From: Gammaproteobacteria bacterium
GTDB taxonomy: Bacteria > Pseudomonadota > Gammaproteobacteria > Eutrophobiales > Eutrophobiaceae
NCBI GenBank assembly: GCA_009843675.1
Contig: VYCZ01000163.1
Coordinates: 1-5,854 of the forward strand
Length of the DNA stretch: 5,854 nt
Direction: 5' to 3'
The position numbers and the translations under genes are program-made. The notes beneath the pieces were generated by a model. The model was not told the DNA's origin. It did no database searches and saw only the letters and a list, made by a program, of their open reading frames with translations. The stretch's first letter is position 1. Every line of letters begins with the position of its first letter. Shown in pieces: positions 1-5,438 of the stretch.

Positions 1-2306
1 ATTTCAAGGAACAGGCCATCCATTATGCCTGGGAGTTCCTTACCGGGGAACTGGCCATCCCTGCAGAGAAGCTCTGGGTTACCGTCTTCCATGATGATGC
101 AGATGCCGAGGCCATCTGGCTGGAACAGGTCGGAGTCGATAAGGACCGGTTCAGCCGTTGCGGAGAGAAAGACAATTTCTGGTCGATGGGGGACACGGGA
201 CCCTGCGGACCGTGCAGTGAGATCTTTTACGATTACGGCGCCGACGTGCCCGGCGGCCCGCCCGGCAGCGCGGAGCAGGACGGCGACCGCTACGTAGAGA
301 TCTGGAACCTGGTGTTTATGGAGTTCAACCGGGATGTGCAAGGCAATATGCATCCCCTGCCGAAACCATCGGTCGATACGGGCATGGGCCTGGAGCGGAC
401 CGCAGCGCTGCTGCAAGGCGTCCGGAACAACTATGAAACGGACCTGTTCCGCCCCCTGATCGAGGCGGTGCAATCCCTCGCAGGGGACAGCGCTACGGAC
501 CTTGTCTCAACCCGGGTGATTGCCGACCATATCCGTTCCTGCGCCTTCCTGGTCGCGGACGGCGTCATCCCGGCCAACGAGGGAAGGGGCTACGTGCTGC
601 GCCGAATCATCCGCCGGGCACTGCGCCACGGGTCCAAGCTGGGCCTGAATGAGCCGTTCTTCCATAAGCTGGTGGAACCCCTGGACTCCATCATGGGAGA
701 AGCCTGCCCGGAATTGAGCAGGGCCGGGGAGTTCGTAACGAATACCCTGAAGCAGGAGGAAGAACGGTTTGCGGAAACCCTGGAGCAGGGACTTAAACAC
801 CTGGAAGCCGCCGTCGGCGCGCTGGCCTCCGGCACTATCCCGGGCGAAGTCGTGTTCAAGCTGTATGACACTTACGGTTTCCCCGTTGACCTGACCGCCG
901 ATATTGCCCGTGAACGCAACCTCAAGCTGGATATGGAGGGTTTTGAACAGTGTATGGAGGAGCAGCGCCGGCGGGCGCGGGAGGCGAACAGGTTTGCCGC
1001 GGACGTCTCCATACTTCCCGAGTTGAAGAACCACGCCTCAGGTTTCGAAGGTTACGATTCCCTGCACGTCACCGGGCAGGTAACTGCCTTGCTGCAGGAC
1101 AACCAGATGGTCGAGCATATCGAAGAGGGTCAATCCGGCGCAGTGATACTGGACCGGACCCCGTTCTACGCGGAATCCGGCGGTCAGGTCGGCGACCAGG
1201 GCGAACTGGTATCGGATACGGGCGTATTCACGGTCGAAGATACGCAAAAGCAGGGAAACGCTCACGTGCACCTGGGCAGGGTAAGCAGCGGGATCCTGCA
1301 GACCGGGCAGGAGGTGACGGCCCGGGTCGACCCCGTGACGCGCATCAACACGGTGCGCAACCACTCTGCCACACACCTGCTGCACGCGGCGTTGCGCGAG
1401 GTGCTGGGCGAGCATGTGACCCAGCAGGGTTCCCTGGTGGCGCCGGACCGGTTGCGCTTTGACTTTTCCCATCCGGAACCGGTTTCGGAACAGCAATTGC
1501 TGGAGATCGAACGGCTCGTCAACCGCAAGATACTGGAGAACATCGATACCGAAATCCGCATGATGCCGCTGGACGAAGCGCTGAAGTCGGGCGCCATGTC
1601 CCTGTTCGGTGAGAAATACGATGAACAGGTCCGGGTATTGAACATCGGCGGCGATTTTTCGGTGGAGTTATGCGGCGGCACCCACGTGGGGCGCGCCGGT
1701 GACATCGGCCTGTTCAAGTTTATTGCCGAGACGGGGATTGCCGCGGGCATCCGCCGGGTTGAGGCCGTCACGGGACTTGGCGCGCTGGCCCTGGTCGAGA
1801 CCGAAGAAGCGCAGTTGGCCGAACTGGCGCGGTTGCTGAAATCCGGCCGGGACAAATTGGCAACCAGGCTGGAGCAGGTACTGGAGAATTCCAGGCGCCT
1901 GGAAAAGGAACTGGAACAGGTAAAAGGCAAAATGGCCAGCCGGGCCGGCGCGGAGTTGGGTGAACAGGCTGAGCTTGTCAATGGTATTCATGTCCTTGCC
2001 CGCAACATGGATGGGGCCGACCCGAAAACCTTGCGGGATACGGTCGATCAGTTGAAGAGTAAACTGGGCACCGCGGTCATAGTGCTCGCCACGGTCAAAG
2101 GTGATAAAGTCAGCCTGGTGGCGGGAGTGACGAAAGACAGCACGGACAGGGTACAGGCCGGCGAACTGATCAATTTTGTCGCGCAGCAGGTGGGCGGGAA
2201 GGGGGGAGGCCGTCCGGACCTGGCCCAGGCCGGCGGCAATGATCCGTCCGCGCTGCAAGGCGCGCTGGCAAGCGTTCCGGCCTGGGTGACACAAAAAACT
2301 GGTTGA
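1..2306 (+). CDS. alaS: Alanine--tRNA ligase, 5'-truncated by the window edge
   Basis: Cytoplasmic class II synthetase that charges tRNA-Ala with alanine and edits mischarged Ser- and Gly-tRNA-Ala. The frame is open from base 3, giving 767 residues; compared with E. coli AlaRS (876 aa) about the first 100, including class II motif 1, lie outside the window. Visible landmarks: [12 protein letters not shown] at 186-221; class II motif 3 GMGLER at 381-398; the editing-domain stretch [10 protein letters not shown] near 1160-1187; the editing-site zinc ligands HSATH (1362-1376) and CGGTH (1671-1685); a helical, charged linker (about 1840-1960); and the C-Ala glycine-rich motif GGKGGGRPD (about 2193-2219). 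No frameshift or missing key residue is seen. The stop is one base before the lysC ATG, so the two are probably cotranscribed. Any promoter lies upstream of the window. The identification is secure. Confidence 0.98.
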   Translation, partial: FKEQAIHYAWEFLTGELAIPAEKLWVTVFHDDADAEAIWLEQVGVDKDRFSRCGEKDNFWSMGDTGPCGPCSEIFYDYGADVPGGPPGSAEQDGDRYVEIWNLVFMEFNRDVQGNMHPLPKPSVDTGMGLERTAALLQGVRNNYETDLFRPLIEAVQSLAGDSATDLVSTRVIADHIRSCAFLVADGVIPANEGRGYVLRRIIRRALRHGSKLGLNEPFFHKLVEPLDSIMGEACPELSRAGEFVTNTLKQEEERFAETLEQGLKHLEAAVGALASGTIPGEVVFKLYDTYGFPVDLTADIARERNLKLDMEGFEQCMEEQRRRAREANRFAADVSILPELKNHASGFEGYDSLHVTGQVTALLQDNQMVEHIEEGQSGAVILDRTPFYAESGGQVGDQGELVSDTGVFTVEDTQKQGNAHVHLGRVSSGILQTGQEVTARVDPVTRINTVRNHSATHLLHAALREVLGEHVTQQGSLVAPDRLRFDFSHPEPVSEQQLLEIERLVNRKILENIDTEIRMMPLDEALKSGAMSLFGEKYDEQVRVLNIGGDFSVELCGGTHVGRAGDIGLFKFIAETGIAAGIRRVEAVTGLGALALVETEEAQLAELARLLKSGRDKLATRLEQVLENSRRLEKELEQVKGKMASRAGAELGEQAELVNGIHVLARNMDGADPKTLRDTVDQLKSKLGTAVIVLATVKGDKVSLVAGVTKDSTDRVQAGELINFVAQQVGGKGGGRPDLAQAGGNDPSALQGALASVPAWVTQKTG

Positions 2307-2307
2307 T

Positions 2308-3552
2308 ATGGCTCTGATAGTGGAAAAATTCGGCGGCACCTCTGTCGCGACGGTGGAACGGATCAAGGCGGTTGCCGATATCGTCGTTGCAACGCGCAAG
2401 CAGGGCCACCAGGTGGTAGTGGTTCTCTCGGCCATGGCCGGCGAGACCGACCGGCTTATCGAACTGGCGGGACAGGTGGCAAAAAACCCGGATTCCCGGG
2501 AGCTTGACGTGCTGATGTCAACCGGCGAACAGGTGACCATCGCCCTGTTGAGCATGGTATTGCAGGAACATGGATATCCTGCCGTTTCCTATACCGGCGG
2601 ACAGGTCCATATTCTCACGGACAACGTCCACAACAAGGCCCGGATCATCGATATCGAGGCGATGCGGGTCAAAAAAGACCTGGCGGATAACAAGATAGTC
2701 GTCATCGCGGGTTTCCAGGGCATTGACGAAAACGGCAACATCACCACGCTCGGGCGCGGGGGCACCGACACCACCGCCGTCGCCATGGCGGTGGCGCTGA
2801 ATGCCGCCGAATGCAGGATCTATACTGACGTGGACGGTGTGTACACCGCAGACCCCCGGATCGTGCCCGGCGCCAGGCGCATGGACAGGATAGCCTACGA
2901 GGAGATGCTGGAACTGGCCAGCCTGGGGGCGAAGGTGCTGCAGATACGCTCAGTCGAATTCGCCAACAAATATAAAGTACCATTACGTGTCCTGTCTTCC
3001 TTTGAGGAAGGCCCGGGCACCTTGATCACAGACGAGGATGAAGAAATGGAACGGGCGCTGATAGCGGGCATTGCCCATAACCGAGACGAAGCAAAACTCA
3101 CCCTGCGCGGCGTGCCGGACAGGCCCGGCATCGCCGGCGCGATATTGAATCCTATTGCCGAGGCAGACATCGAGGTTGATATGATCGTGCAGAATGTCGG
3201 CGTGGATCAGTTGACTGATTTTACCTTCACCGTACACCGGAATGATTTCAGCAAGGCTAGTGCGCTGCTGGAAAAAACTGCCCGGAACCTGGACGCGAAA
3301 GAAGTCCTGGCAGATGACCGGATTGTCAAGATTTCAGTTGTGGGGGTGGGCATGCGTTCCCATGCCGGGATCGCAAGTAAAATGTTCTCGGCGCTGGCCG
3401 GCGAGGGTATCAATATACAGATGATATCCACCTCCGAGATAAAGATATCGGTGGTCGTCGACGAGAAGTACCTGGAACTGGGTGTAAGGACGTTACACTC
3501 CGCTTTCGGTCTTGAGGGCGATGACAATGTAATCGATGATGCTGCAGGGTAA
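2308..3552 (+). CDS. lysC: Aspartate kinase (class with two C-terminal ACT domains)
   Basis: Phosphorylates L-aspartate with ATP, the first step of the aspartate pathway to lysine, threonine, methionine and diaminopimelate. The 414 aa is a normal length for the monofunctional Pseudomonas/Corynebacterium-type enzyme. The amino-acid kinase domain (about 1-230) shows KFGGTS at 7-12, STGEQ at 71-75, GRGGTD at 149-154 (usually GRGGSD; a conservative Ser to Thr change) and the nucleotide-binding YTDVDGVYTADPR at 172-184. Two ACT domains follow (about 262-335 and 340-405), with VQN at 294-296 and MISTSEI at 372-378, features of the lysine/threonine feedback site in this family. The ATG is one base after the alaS stop with no purine-rich Shine-Dalgarno before it, which suggests translational coupling. 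An internal start at codon 247 may give a separate beta subunit. Function is confident; effector specificity cannot be read here. Confidence 0.97.
   Translation: MALIVEKFGGTSVATVERIKAVADIVVATRKQGHQVVVVLSAMAGETDRLIELAGQVAKNPDSRELDVLMSTGEQVTIALLSMVLQEHGYPAVSYTGGQVHILTDNVHNKARIIDIEAMRVKKDLADNKIVVIAGFQGIDENGNITTLGRGGTDTTAVAMAVALNAAECRIYTDVDGVYTADPRIVPGARRMDRIAYEEMLELASLGAKVLQIRSVEFANKYKVPLRVLSSFEEGPGTLITDEDEEMERALIAGIAHNRDEAKLTLRGVPDRPGIAGAILNPIAEADIEVDMIVQNVGVDQLTDFTFTVHRNDFSKASALLEKTARNLDAKEVLADDRIVKISVVGVGMRSHAGIASKMFSALAGEGINIQMISTSEIKISVVVDEKYLELGVRTLHSAFGLEGDDNVIDDAAG
3034..3048 (+). promoter_or_regulatory. Internal RBS and ATG for a LysC beta subunit
   Basis: GAGGA at 3034-3038 is followed after seven bases by an in-frame ATG at 3046-3048 (Met247 of LysC). 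The product would be 168 residues holding both ACT domains and beginning MERALIAGIA. In B. subtilis aspartokinase II and C. glutamicum LysC a beta subunit is known to start in-frame at the equivalent junction; from memory the Corynebacterium beta start reads MEEAVLTGVA. The motif is seen directly; its use here is inferred. The Glu/Asp codons that supply the GAGGA could also produce it by chance. Confidence 0.5.
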
Positions 3553-3584
3553 TTTTTTATAAAGCATTTATCATCGAAAAAGGC

Positions 3585-3590
3585 TAATAT
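3585..3590 (+). promoter_or_regulatory. Possible -10 element for csrA
   Basis: TAATAT in the AT-rich 73-bp gap between lysC and csrA, preceded by GC. There is no good -35 hexamer at 16-18 bp; the best AT-rich block (TTATAA, 3558-3563) is too far away. A preceding C and weak -35 would suit a stationary-phase sigma promoter, and E. coli csrA has several promoters of both classes, but the support here is thin. Confidence 0.25.
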
Positions 3591-3603
3591 AGTTACTACC
3601 TAG

Positions 3604-3617
3604 GGAAAAAACAGGAG
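3604..3617 (+). promoter_or_regulatory. csrA Shine-Dalgarno overlapping a CsrA-type GGA site
   Basis: AGGAG at 3613-3617 lies eight bases before the csrA ATG and fixes the start. It sits in ACAGGAG, close to the known CsrA core ACARGGA, and a second GGA lies ten bases upstream (3604-3606). CsrA is known in E. coli to repress its own translation through several GGA sites, one over the Shine-Dalgarno. Autoregulation here is inferred from the motif and its position. Confidence 0.6.
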
Positions 3618-3625
3618 AAAAGAAG

Positions 3626-3904
3626 ATGTTGATATTAACACGCAGGATTGGCGAGTCTCTGATGATCGGGGATGATGTCAATGTAACCATACTCGGAATA
3701 CGCGGCAACCAGGTCCGGATCGGAGTCAACGCTCCCAAAGAAATAGCGGTACACCGGGAGGAAATCTACGAACGCATCCAGCTTGAAAAGGTCAAGAAGG
3801 CGAAAGAACAGCTTGCCCAGGAATACATGGATGAACCGGAGGACGGCGACGGAAGCTCGGAGGACAGTGATGGAGAATCGGAGGATAATGACGGAAATAC
3901 GTAA
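3626..3904 (+). CDS. csrA: CsrA/RsmA carbon storage regulator with an acidic C-terminal tail
   Basis: Homodimeric RNA-binding protein that binds GGA motifs in mRNA leaders and controls translation and stability of carbon-metabolism, motility and biofilm genes. Residues 1-60 match the family closely: MLILTRR start, GNQVRIGV at 27-34, APKE at 36-39 and VHREEIY at 42-48. The known RNA contacts L4, R6, V42 and R44 are all present. The typical protein is about 61 aa; this one is 92. The C-terminal helix continues with a charged stretch to about 68, then an acidic tail (69-92) with 12 Asp/Glu and no Lys/Arg, made of three tandem heptads of pattern xxEDxDG. The core is certain; the role of the tail is unknown. 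It has its own leader after lysC and is followed by tRNA-Ser, a conserved neighbourhood. Confidence 0.96.
   Translation: MLILTRRIGESLMIGDDVNVTILGIRGNQVRIGVNAPKEIAVHREEIYERIQLEKVKKAKEQLAQEYMDEPEDGDGSSEDSDGESEDNDGNT
3833..3895 (+). repeat. Three 21-bp tandem repeats encoding the CsrA acidic tail
   Basis: Units 3833-3853, 3854-3874 and 3875-3895 encode [14 protein letters not shown] and ESEDNDG. Each contains GGAGGA at the same offset (3838, 3859, 3880) and ends in the codon GGA. With the overlapping bases after the last unit there are nine GGA triplets in about 66 nt. The units differ mainly at third positions and at two residues, which suggests an old duplication that has diverged under coding constraint. 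Confidence 0.75.
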
Positions 3905-3948
3905 TCAGCACTGTGTATAGGATCTAAGGACTCGTATACAGACATATC

Positions 3949-3969
3949 CGGGCCGGTCCCACCGGCCCG
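3949..3969 (+). other. GC-rich hairpin between csrA and tRNA-Ser
   Basis: CGGGCCGGT (3949-3957) and ACCGGCCCG (3961-3969) form a perfect 9-bp stem with a CCC loop. It ends six bases before the tRNA. No T-run follows (CCTTAC only), so it is not a standard intrinsic terminator. It could slow polymerase, protect the 3' end of csrA mRNA, or mark a processing point if csrA and the tRNA share a transcript. The structure is clear; the function is not. Confidence 0.55.
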
Positions 3970-3975
3970 CCTTAC

Positions 3976-4066
3976 GGAGAGGTGGCCGAGTGGCTGAAGG
4001 CGCTCCCCTGCTAAGGGAGTATGGGTTAAAAGCCCATCGAGGGTTCGAATCCCTCTCTCTCCGCCA
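3976..4066 (+). tRNA. tRNA-Ser, anticodon GCU
   Basis: Reads the AGC and AGU serine codons. The acceptor stem GGAGAGG (3976-3982) pairs with TCTCTCC (4056-4062, one G-U pair at the inner end), followed by discriminator G and an encoded CCA (4064-4066). The anticodon stem is CTCCC (4003-4007) with GGGAG (4015-4019), with loop CTGCTAA and anticodon GCT at 4010-4012. A long variable arm pairing GGG with CCC (about 4020-4038) marks it as a class II serine tRNA. The T arm is GAGGG-TTCGAAT-CCCTC. All parts are intact. It lies after csrA, as in many gammaproteobacteria, and marks the border between the housekeeping block and the accessory stretch. Confidence 0.98.
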
Positions 4067-4106
4067 TAATACTACCACAGAAAAAGAAATTGATTATCAG
4101 GCCTAC

Positions 4107-4232
4107 ATGAGAGAGAACCCGTCGGACATGCCCAACATTATTCACGGCCCGGAAGCACGCGAGAAACGCCGGGAAGCCGCCATGAAGCGGATTTTGCAGG
4201 ATAAGCAGTCAGAAGACCACGACACGCAATAA
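4107..4232 (+). CDS. Possible 41-aa basic/charged protein, unknown
   Basis: An ATG-started ORF 40 bp after the tRNA encodes a hydrophilic 41-residue peptide beginning MRENPSDMPN, with a basic helical centre (EKRREAAMKR) and a polar end. The open frame extends upstream into the tRNA, but nothing before this ATG can be coding. The Shine-Dalgarno is weak (AGG about six bases before the ATG). I recognise no family. It could be a real short protein, a remnant of a longer gene cut by rearrangement, or chance. Confidence 0.25.
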   Translation: MRENPSDMPNIIHGPEAREKRREAAMKRILQDKQSEDHDTQ

Positions 4233-4297
4233 CATCGCGTCGGCATCGGGAATTCCTCAAGCTGCGTGGGGCGTGCATACTTCACGGCAAAGCTGCC

Positions 4298-4528
4298 AAA
4301 CTGAAAATCAAGGCGGAATTGATGATCAAGATTACCGCATGGATTAAAGATAATGGTCTGAGCCAGCATGATGCTGCCGGAATATTCGGAATTCAGCGGA
4401 CCCGTGTCAGCGACCTGATGCGCGGCAAGATACAGAAATTCACTTCGAATTCGGACAAAGCAGCTATGCCGCAATTTCCGATTCTATATCCCAATTGGGA
4501 AACACCAGCACTGCGGGATGGCATCTGA
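4298..4528 (+). pseudogene. Remnant of an XRE/HigA-type antitoxin
   Basis: In this frame the stretch KLKIKAELMIKI, then GLSQHDAAGIFGIQ and RVSDLMRGKIQKF, matches the helix-turn-helix core of the small XRE antitoxin family that pairs with HigB/Gp49-like toxins. Family members usually have about 20 residues before this core and a C-terminal strand resembling LVNMLxxAGxxVEIRV after it. Here the frame upstream has no ATG before 4322 and no recognisable N-terminus, and after about 4445 the sequence becomes unrelated and runs antisense over the 3' end of the opposite XRE gene. A start at ATG 4322 with AAGGCGGA before it could still make about 68 residues. No matching toxin is visible. I read it as a broken gene left by recombination near the tRNA. 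Confidence 0.6.
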
Positions 4529-4730
4529 GTGCCTTGGCGAGGACCTTGGCCCGTTCAACTCCCAGGTTAATCCTGTCTCGCTCAATTGCGGAGATGGTTG
4601 ATTGAGGGATACCCGTAACAGCGGCAAGTTTATTCTGGCTGAGTTCCTGCAGCTCCCTGATAATTCTGACGGATTCCCCGGTTGAGATTTGAATACGGGA
4701 TTTTGCTTCTCGAAATTCTTTCATAATCAT
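4464..4730 (-). CDS. XRE-family helix-turn-helix antitoxin
   Basis: An 88-aa protein with a Cro/C1-type HTH at about 22-75: RIIRELQELSQNKLA, then TGIPQSTISAIERDR as turn and recognition helix, then ERAKVLAKAL and a PNWD end. It most likely neutralises the toxin encoded just upstream and represses the shared promoter, as HigA- and RelB-like partners do. Its ATG overlaps the toxin stop in ATGA (4727-4730), so translation is probably coupled; Met3 is an alternative start. The toxin-first order is the HigBA-type arrangement. It converges with, and overlaps by 65 bp, the end of the + strand XRE remnant. It differs in sequence from that remnant, so the two are not recent duplicates. Confidence 0.85.
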   Translation of the reverse strand: MIMKEFREAKSRIQISTGESVRIIRELQELSQNKLAAVTGIPQSTISAIERDRINLGVERAKVLAKALRCHPAVLVFPNWDIESEIAA

Positions 4731-5008
4731 TTTTTCCAGTAATCATGGGCAGTCATTTCCACCACCTGGACCATAAGGTTCTCTCCTTCAACCCTGTAGA
4801 TTACCCGATATTGAAGATTGAGGCGGGATGAGCGGAAGCCTTGCCACTCACCCCGAAGCGCCTCATCACGAAAACCGCGTATCAGCTTCAATCCTGCGGG
4901 GCCCGAAATATGGACAATATCCTTCCATTTCTCATAACGTTTCTGTACTTCAATTGGGGCCTTAGTAAGCTGTTTGTCAACCCGTCGATGTTCATAAACA
5001 GCCCACAT
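4727..5008 (-). CDS. RelE/HigB-type toxin (probable mRNA interferase)
   Basis: A 93-aa protein of the RelE/ParE fold. The start MWAVYEHRRVDKQL is followed by a helical pair (PIEVQKRYEKWKDIV), then strands with GEWQGFRSSRL (53-63), QYRVIYRVEG (66-75), LMVQVVEM (78-85) and a terminal HDYW. Arg residues in the central strands and a terminal His/Tyr (H88, Y90) sit where RelE-family nucleases keep catalytic residues. Known members cleave mRNA, mostly on the ribosome, when the antitoxin is degraded; some ParE relatives poison gyrase, so the target is inferred. It is followed by the XRE antitoxin with a 4-nt overlap. A near-consensus promoter ends only a few bases before the ATG and no Shine-Dalgarno is visible. 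The length is full and no defect is seen. Confidence 0.88.
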   Translation of the reverse strand: MWAVYEHRRVDKQLTKAPIEVQKRYEKWKDIVHISGPAGLKLIRGFRDEALRGEWQGFRSSRLNLQYRVIYRVEGENLMVQVVEMTAHDYWKK

Positions 5009-5017
5009 ACTAAAAAG

Positions 5018-5045
5018 AGTATATATACCATATAAGATATGTCAA
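5018..5045 (-). promoter_or_regulatory. Sigma-70-type promoter of the toxin-antitoxin operon
   Basis: On the - strand TTGACA (5045-5040), a 16-bp spacer and TATACT (5023-5018) give a near-perfect promoter. By normal geometry transcription would start around 5011, about three bases before the toxin ATG at 5008. There is no purine-rich Shine-Dalgarno before that ATG, which agrees with a leaderless or nearly leaderless mRNA. The start site is predicted, not observed. Confidence 0.7.
5019..5028. promoter_or_regulatory. Palindrome over the -10 box, candidate operator
   Basis: GTATATATAC is a perfect 10-bp palindrome covering most of the -10 element. A second symmetric element, ATAT-AAG-ATAT, lies at 5030-5040 between it and the -35. 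Toxin-antitoxin operons are known to be repressed by the antitoxin or complex binding such sites. AT-rich DNA makes short palindromes common, so the role is a guess supported by position. Confidence 0.45.
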
Positions 5046-5094
5046 GGATTTTGGCGGCCACGGGCCTTATGACAAGAGTTTTCTAAGTTCTACA

Positions 5095-5298
5095 TCAAGC
5101 GATCATCTGCAGAGCAGCGATGATCAAGGGTGGCCACACCAGAACTATGCCGATTAACCAGCGTTGACCAGTACGCATTTCGCGCATGTCTTCCCTTATG
5201 AACTGTAGCTCTTTGTGTATTAACTTATATCGTTCTGTGCACAGTTCTTCATGGTGTTCCAGAGACTTTTGCCAATCCGGCTTTTCGACGTAACTCAT
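5095..5298 (-). CDS. Small coiled-coil protein with one C-terminal membrane helix
   Basis: A 67-aa protein with a strong Shine-Dalgarno, AAGGAG six bases before the ATG (complement of 5305-5310). Residues 10-40 are charged and heptad-like (SLEHHEELCTERYKLIHKEL, then QFIREDMREM), followed by GQRW and a hydrophobic helix at about 47-65. Arg residues just before the helix predict an N-in, C-out tail anchor. The layout recalls phage XhlA-type proteins and other short coiled-coil/TM proteins, but no family is certain. It lies between vapC and the relE-type toxin on the same strand and has its own ribosome-binding site. It might be phage-derived, a small toxin or an accessory membrane protein; none of this is shown. 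Confidence 0.7.
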   Translation of the reverse strand: MSYVEKPDWQKSLEHHEELCTERYKLIHKELQFIREDMREMRTGQRWLIGIVLVWPPLIIAALQMIA

Positions 5299-5379
5299 TT
5301 TATTCTCCTTTTCAGTGAAGTCTTCTCATTTCCCGCCAGAGGTGAGGGAATATCCTTTAATACTACCGCATGAGTCTAC

Positions 5380-5417
5380 CAGTTTTGCCGGCTGCCTTCA
5401 ATGAAGGTCCGGAACTG
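5380..5417 (-). terminator. Imperfect hairpin after vapC, possible transcript end
   Basis: Nested complementary arms CAGTT/AACTG, CCGG/CCGG and CCTTC/GAAGG with an asymmetric bulge give about 14 base pairs around an AAT loop, starting about 20 bp after the vapC stop. No T-run follows on the - strand, so it is a weak terminator candidate. The rest of the 140-bp gap between vapC and the small membrane gene shows only that gene's Shine-Dalgarno and no convincing promoter. Confidence 0.3.
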
Positions 5418-5438
5418 CTGCACAGATGTCGCAGCCCG

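Noticed and set aside
1668..2555. A 295-codon - strand ORF across the alaS-lysC junction, and a 239-codon one at 1262-1981
   Set aside because: Both are antisense to well-matched alaS/lysC coding sequence, show low-complexity Ser/Arg/Pro composition and no family resemblance; they are expected from GC-biased third positions.
2755..2772. GGTD in place of GGSD in the LysC kinase loop as a defect
   Set aside because: Ser to Thr is conservative, the rest of the active site is intact, and I believe Thr occurs in other gammaproteobacterial enzymes.
3911..3942. Inverted repeat CTGTGTATA ... TATACAG and TATA-like boxes before the tRNA as operator or promoter
   Set aside because: The arms differ by a two-base insertion and there is no matching -35; too weak to support.
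3949..3975. Calling the csrA-tRNA hairpin an intrinsic terminator
   Set aside because: No T-run follows the stem; reported only as a hairpin.
4056..4066. A classic att duplication of the tRNA-Ser 3' end
   Set aside because: I searched by eye for CTCTCTCCGCCA elsewhere in the window and found none; the flanking TAATACTACC repeat is too short to call an att site.
3990..4106. Upstream part of the + strand ORF that begins inside tRNA-Ser
   Set aside because: It is translated from the tRNA body; only an ATG at 4107 could be a real start, reported separately with low confidence.
5099..5121. GATCATC/GATGATC inverted repeat as a terminator
   Set aside because: It lies inside the coding end of the small membrane protein, has an 11-nt spacer and no T-run after it.
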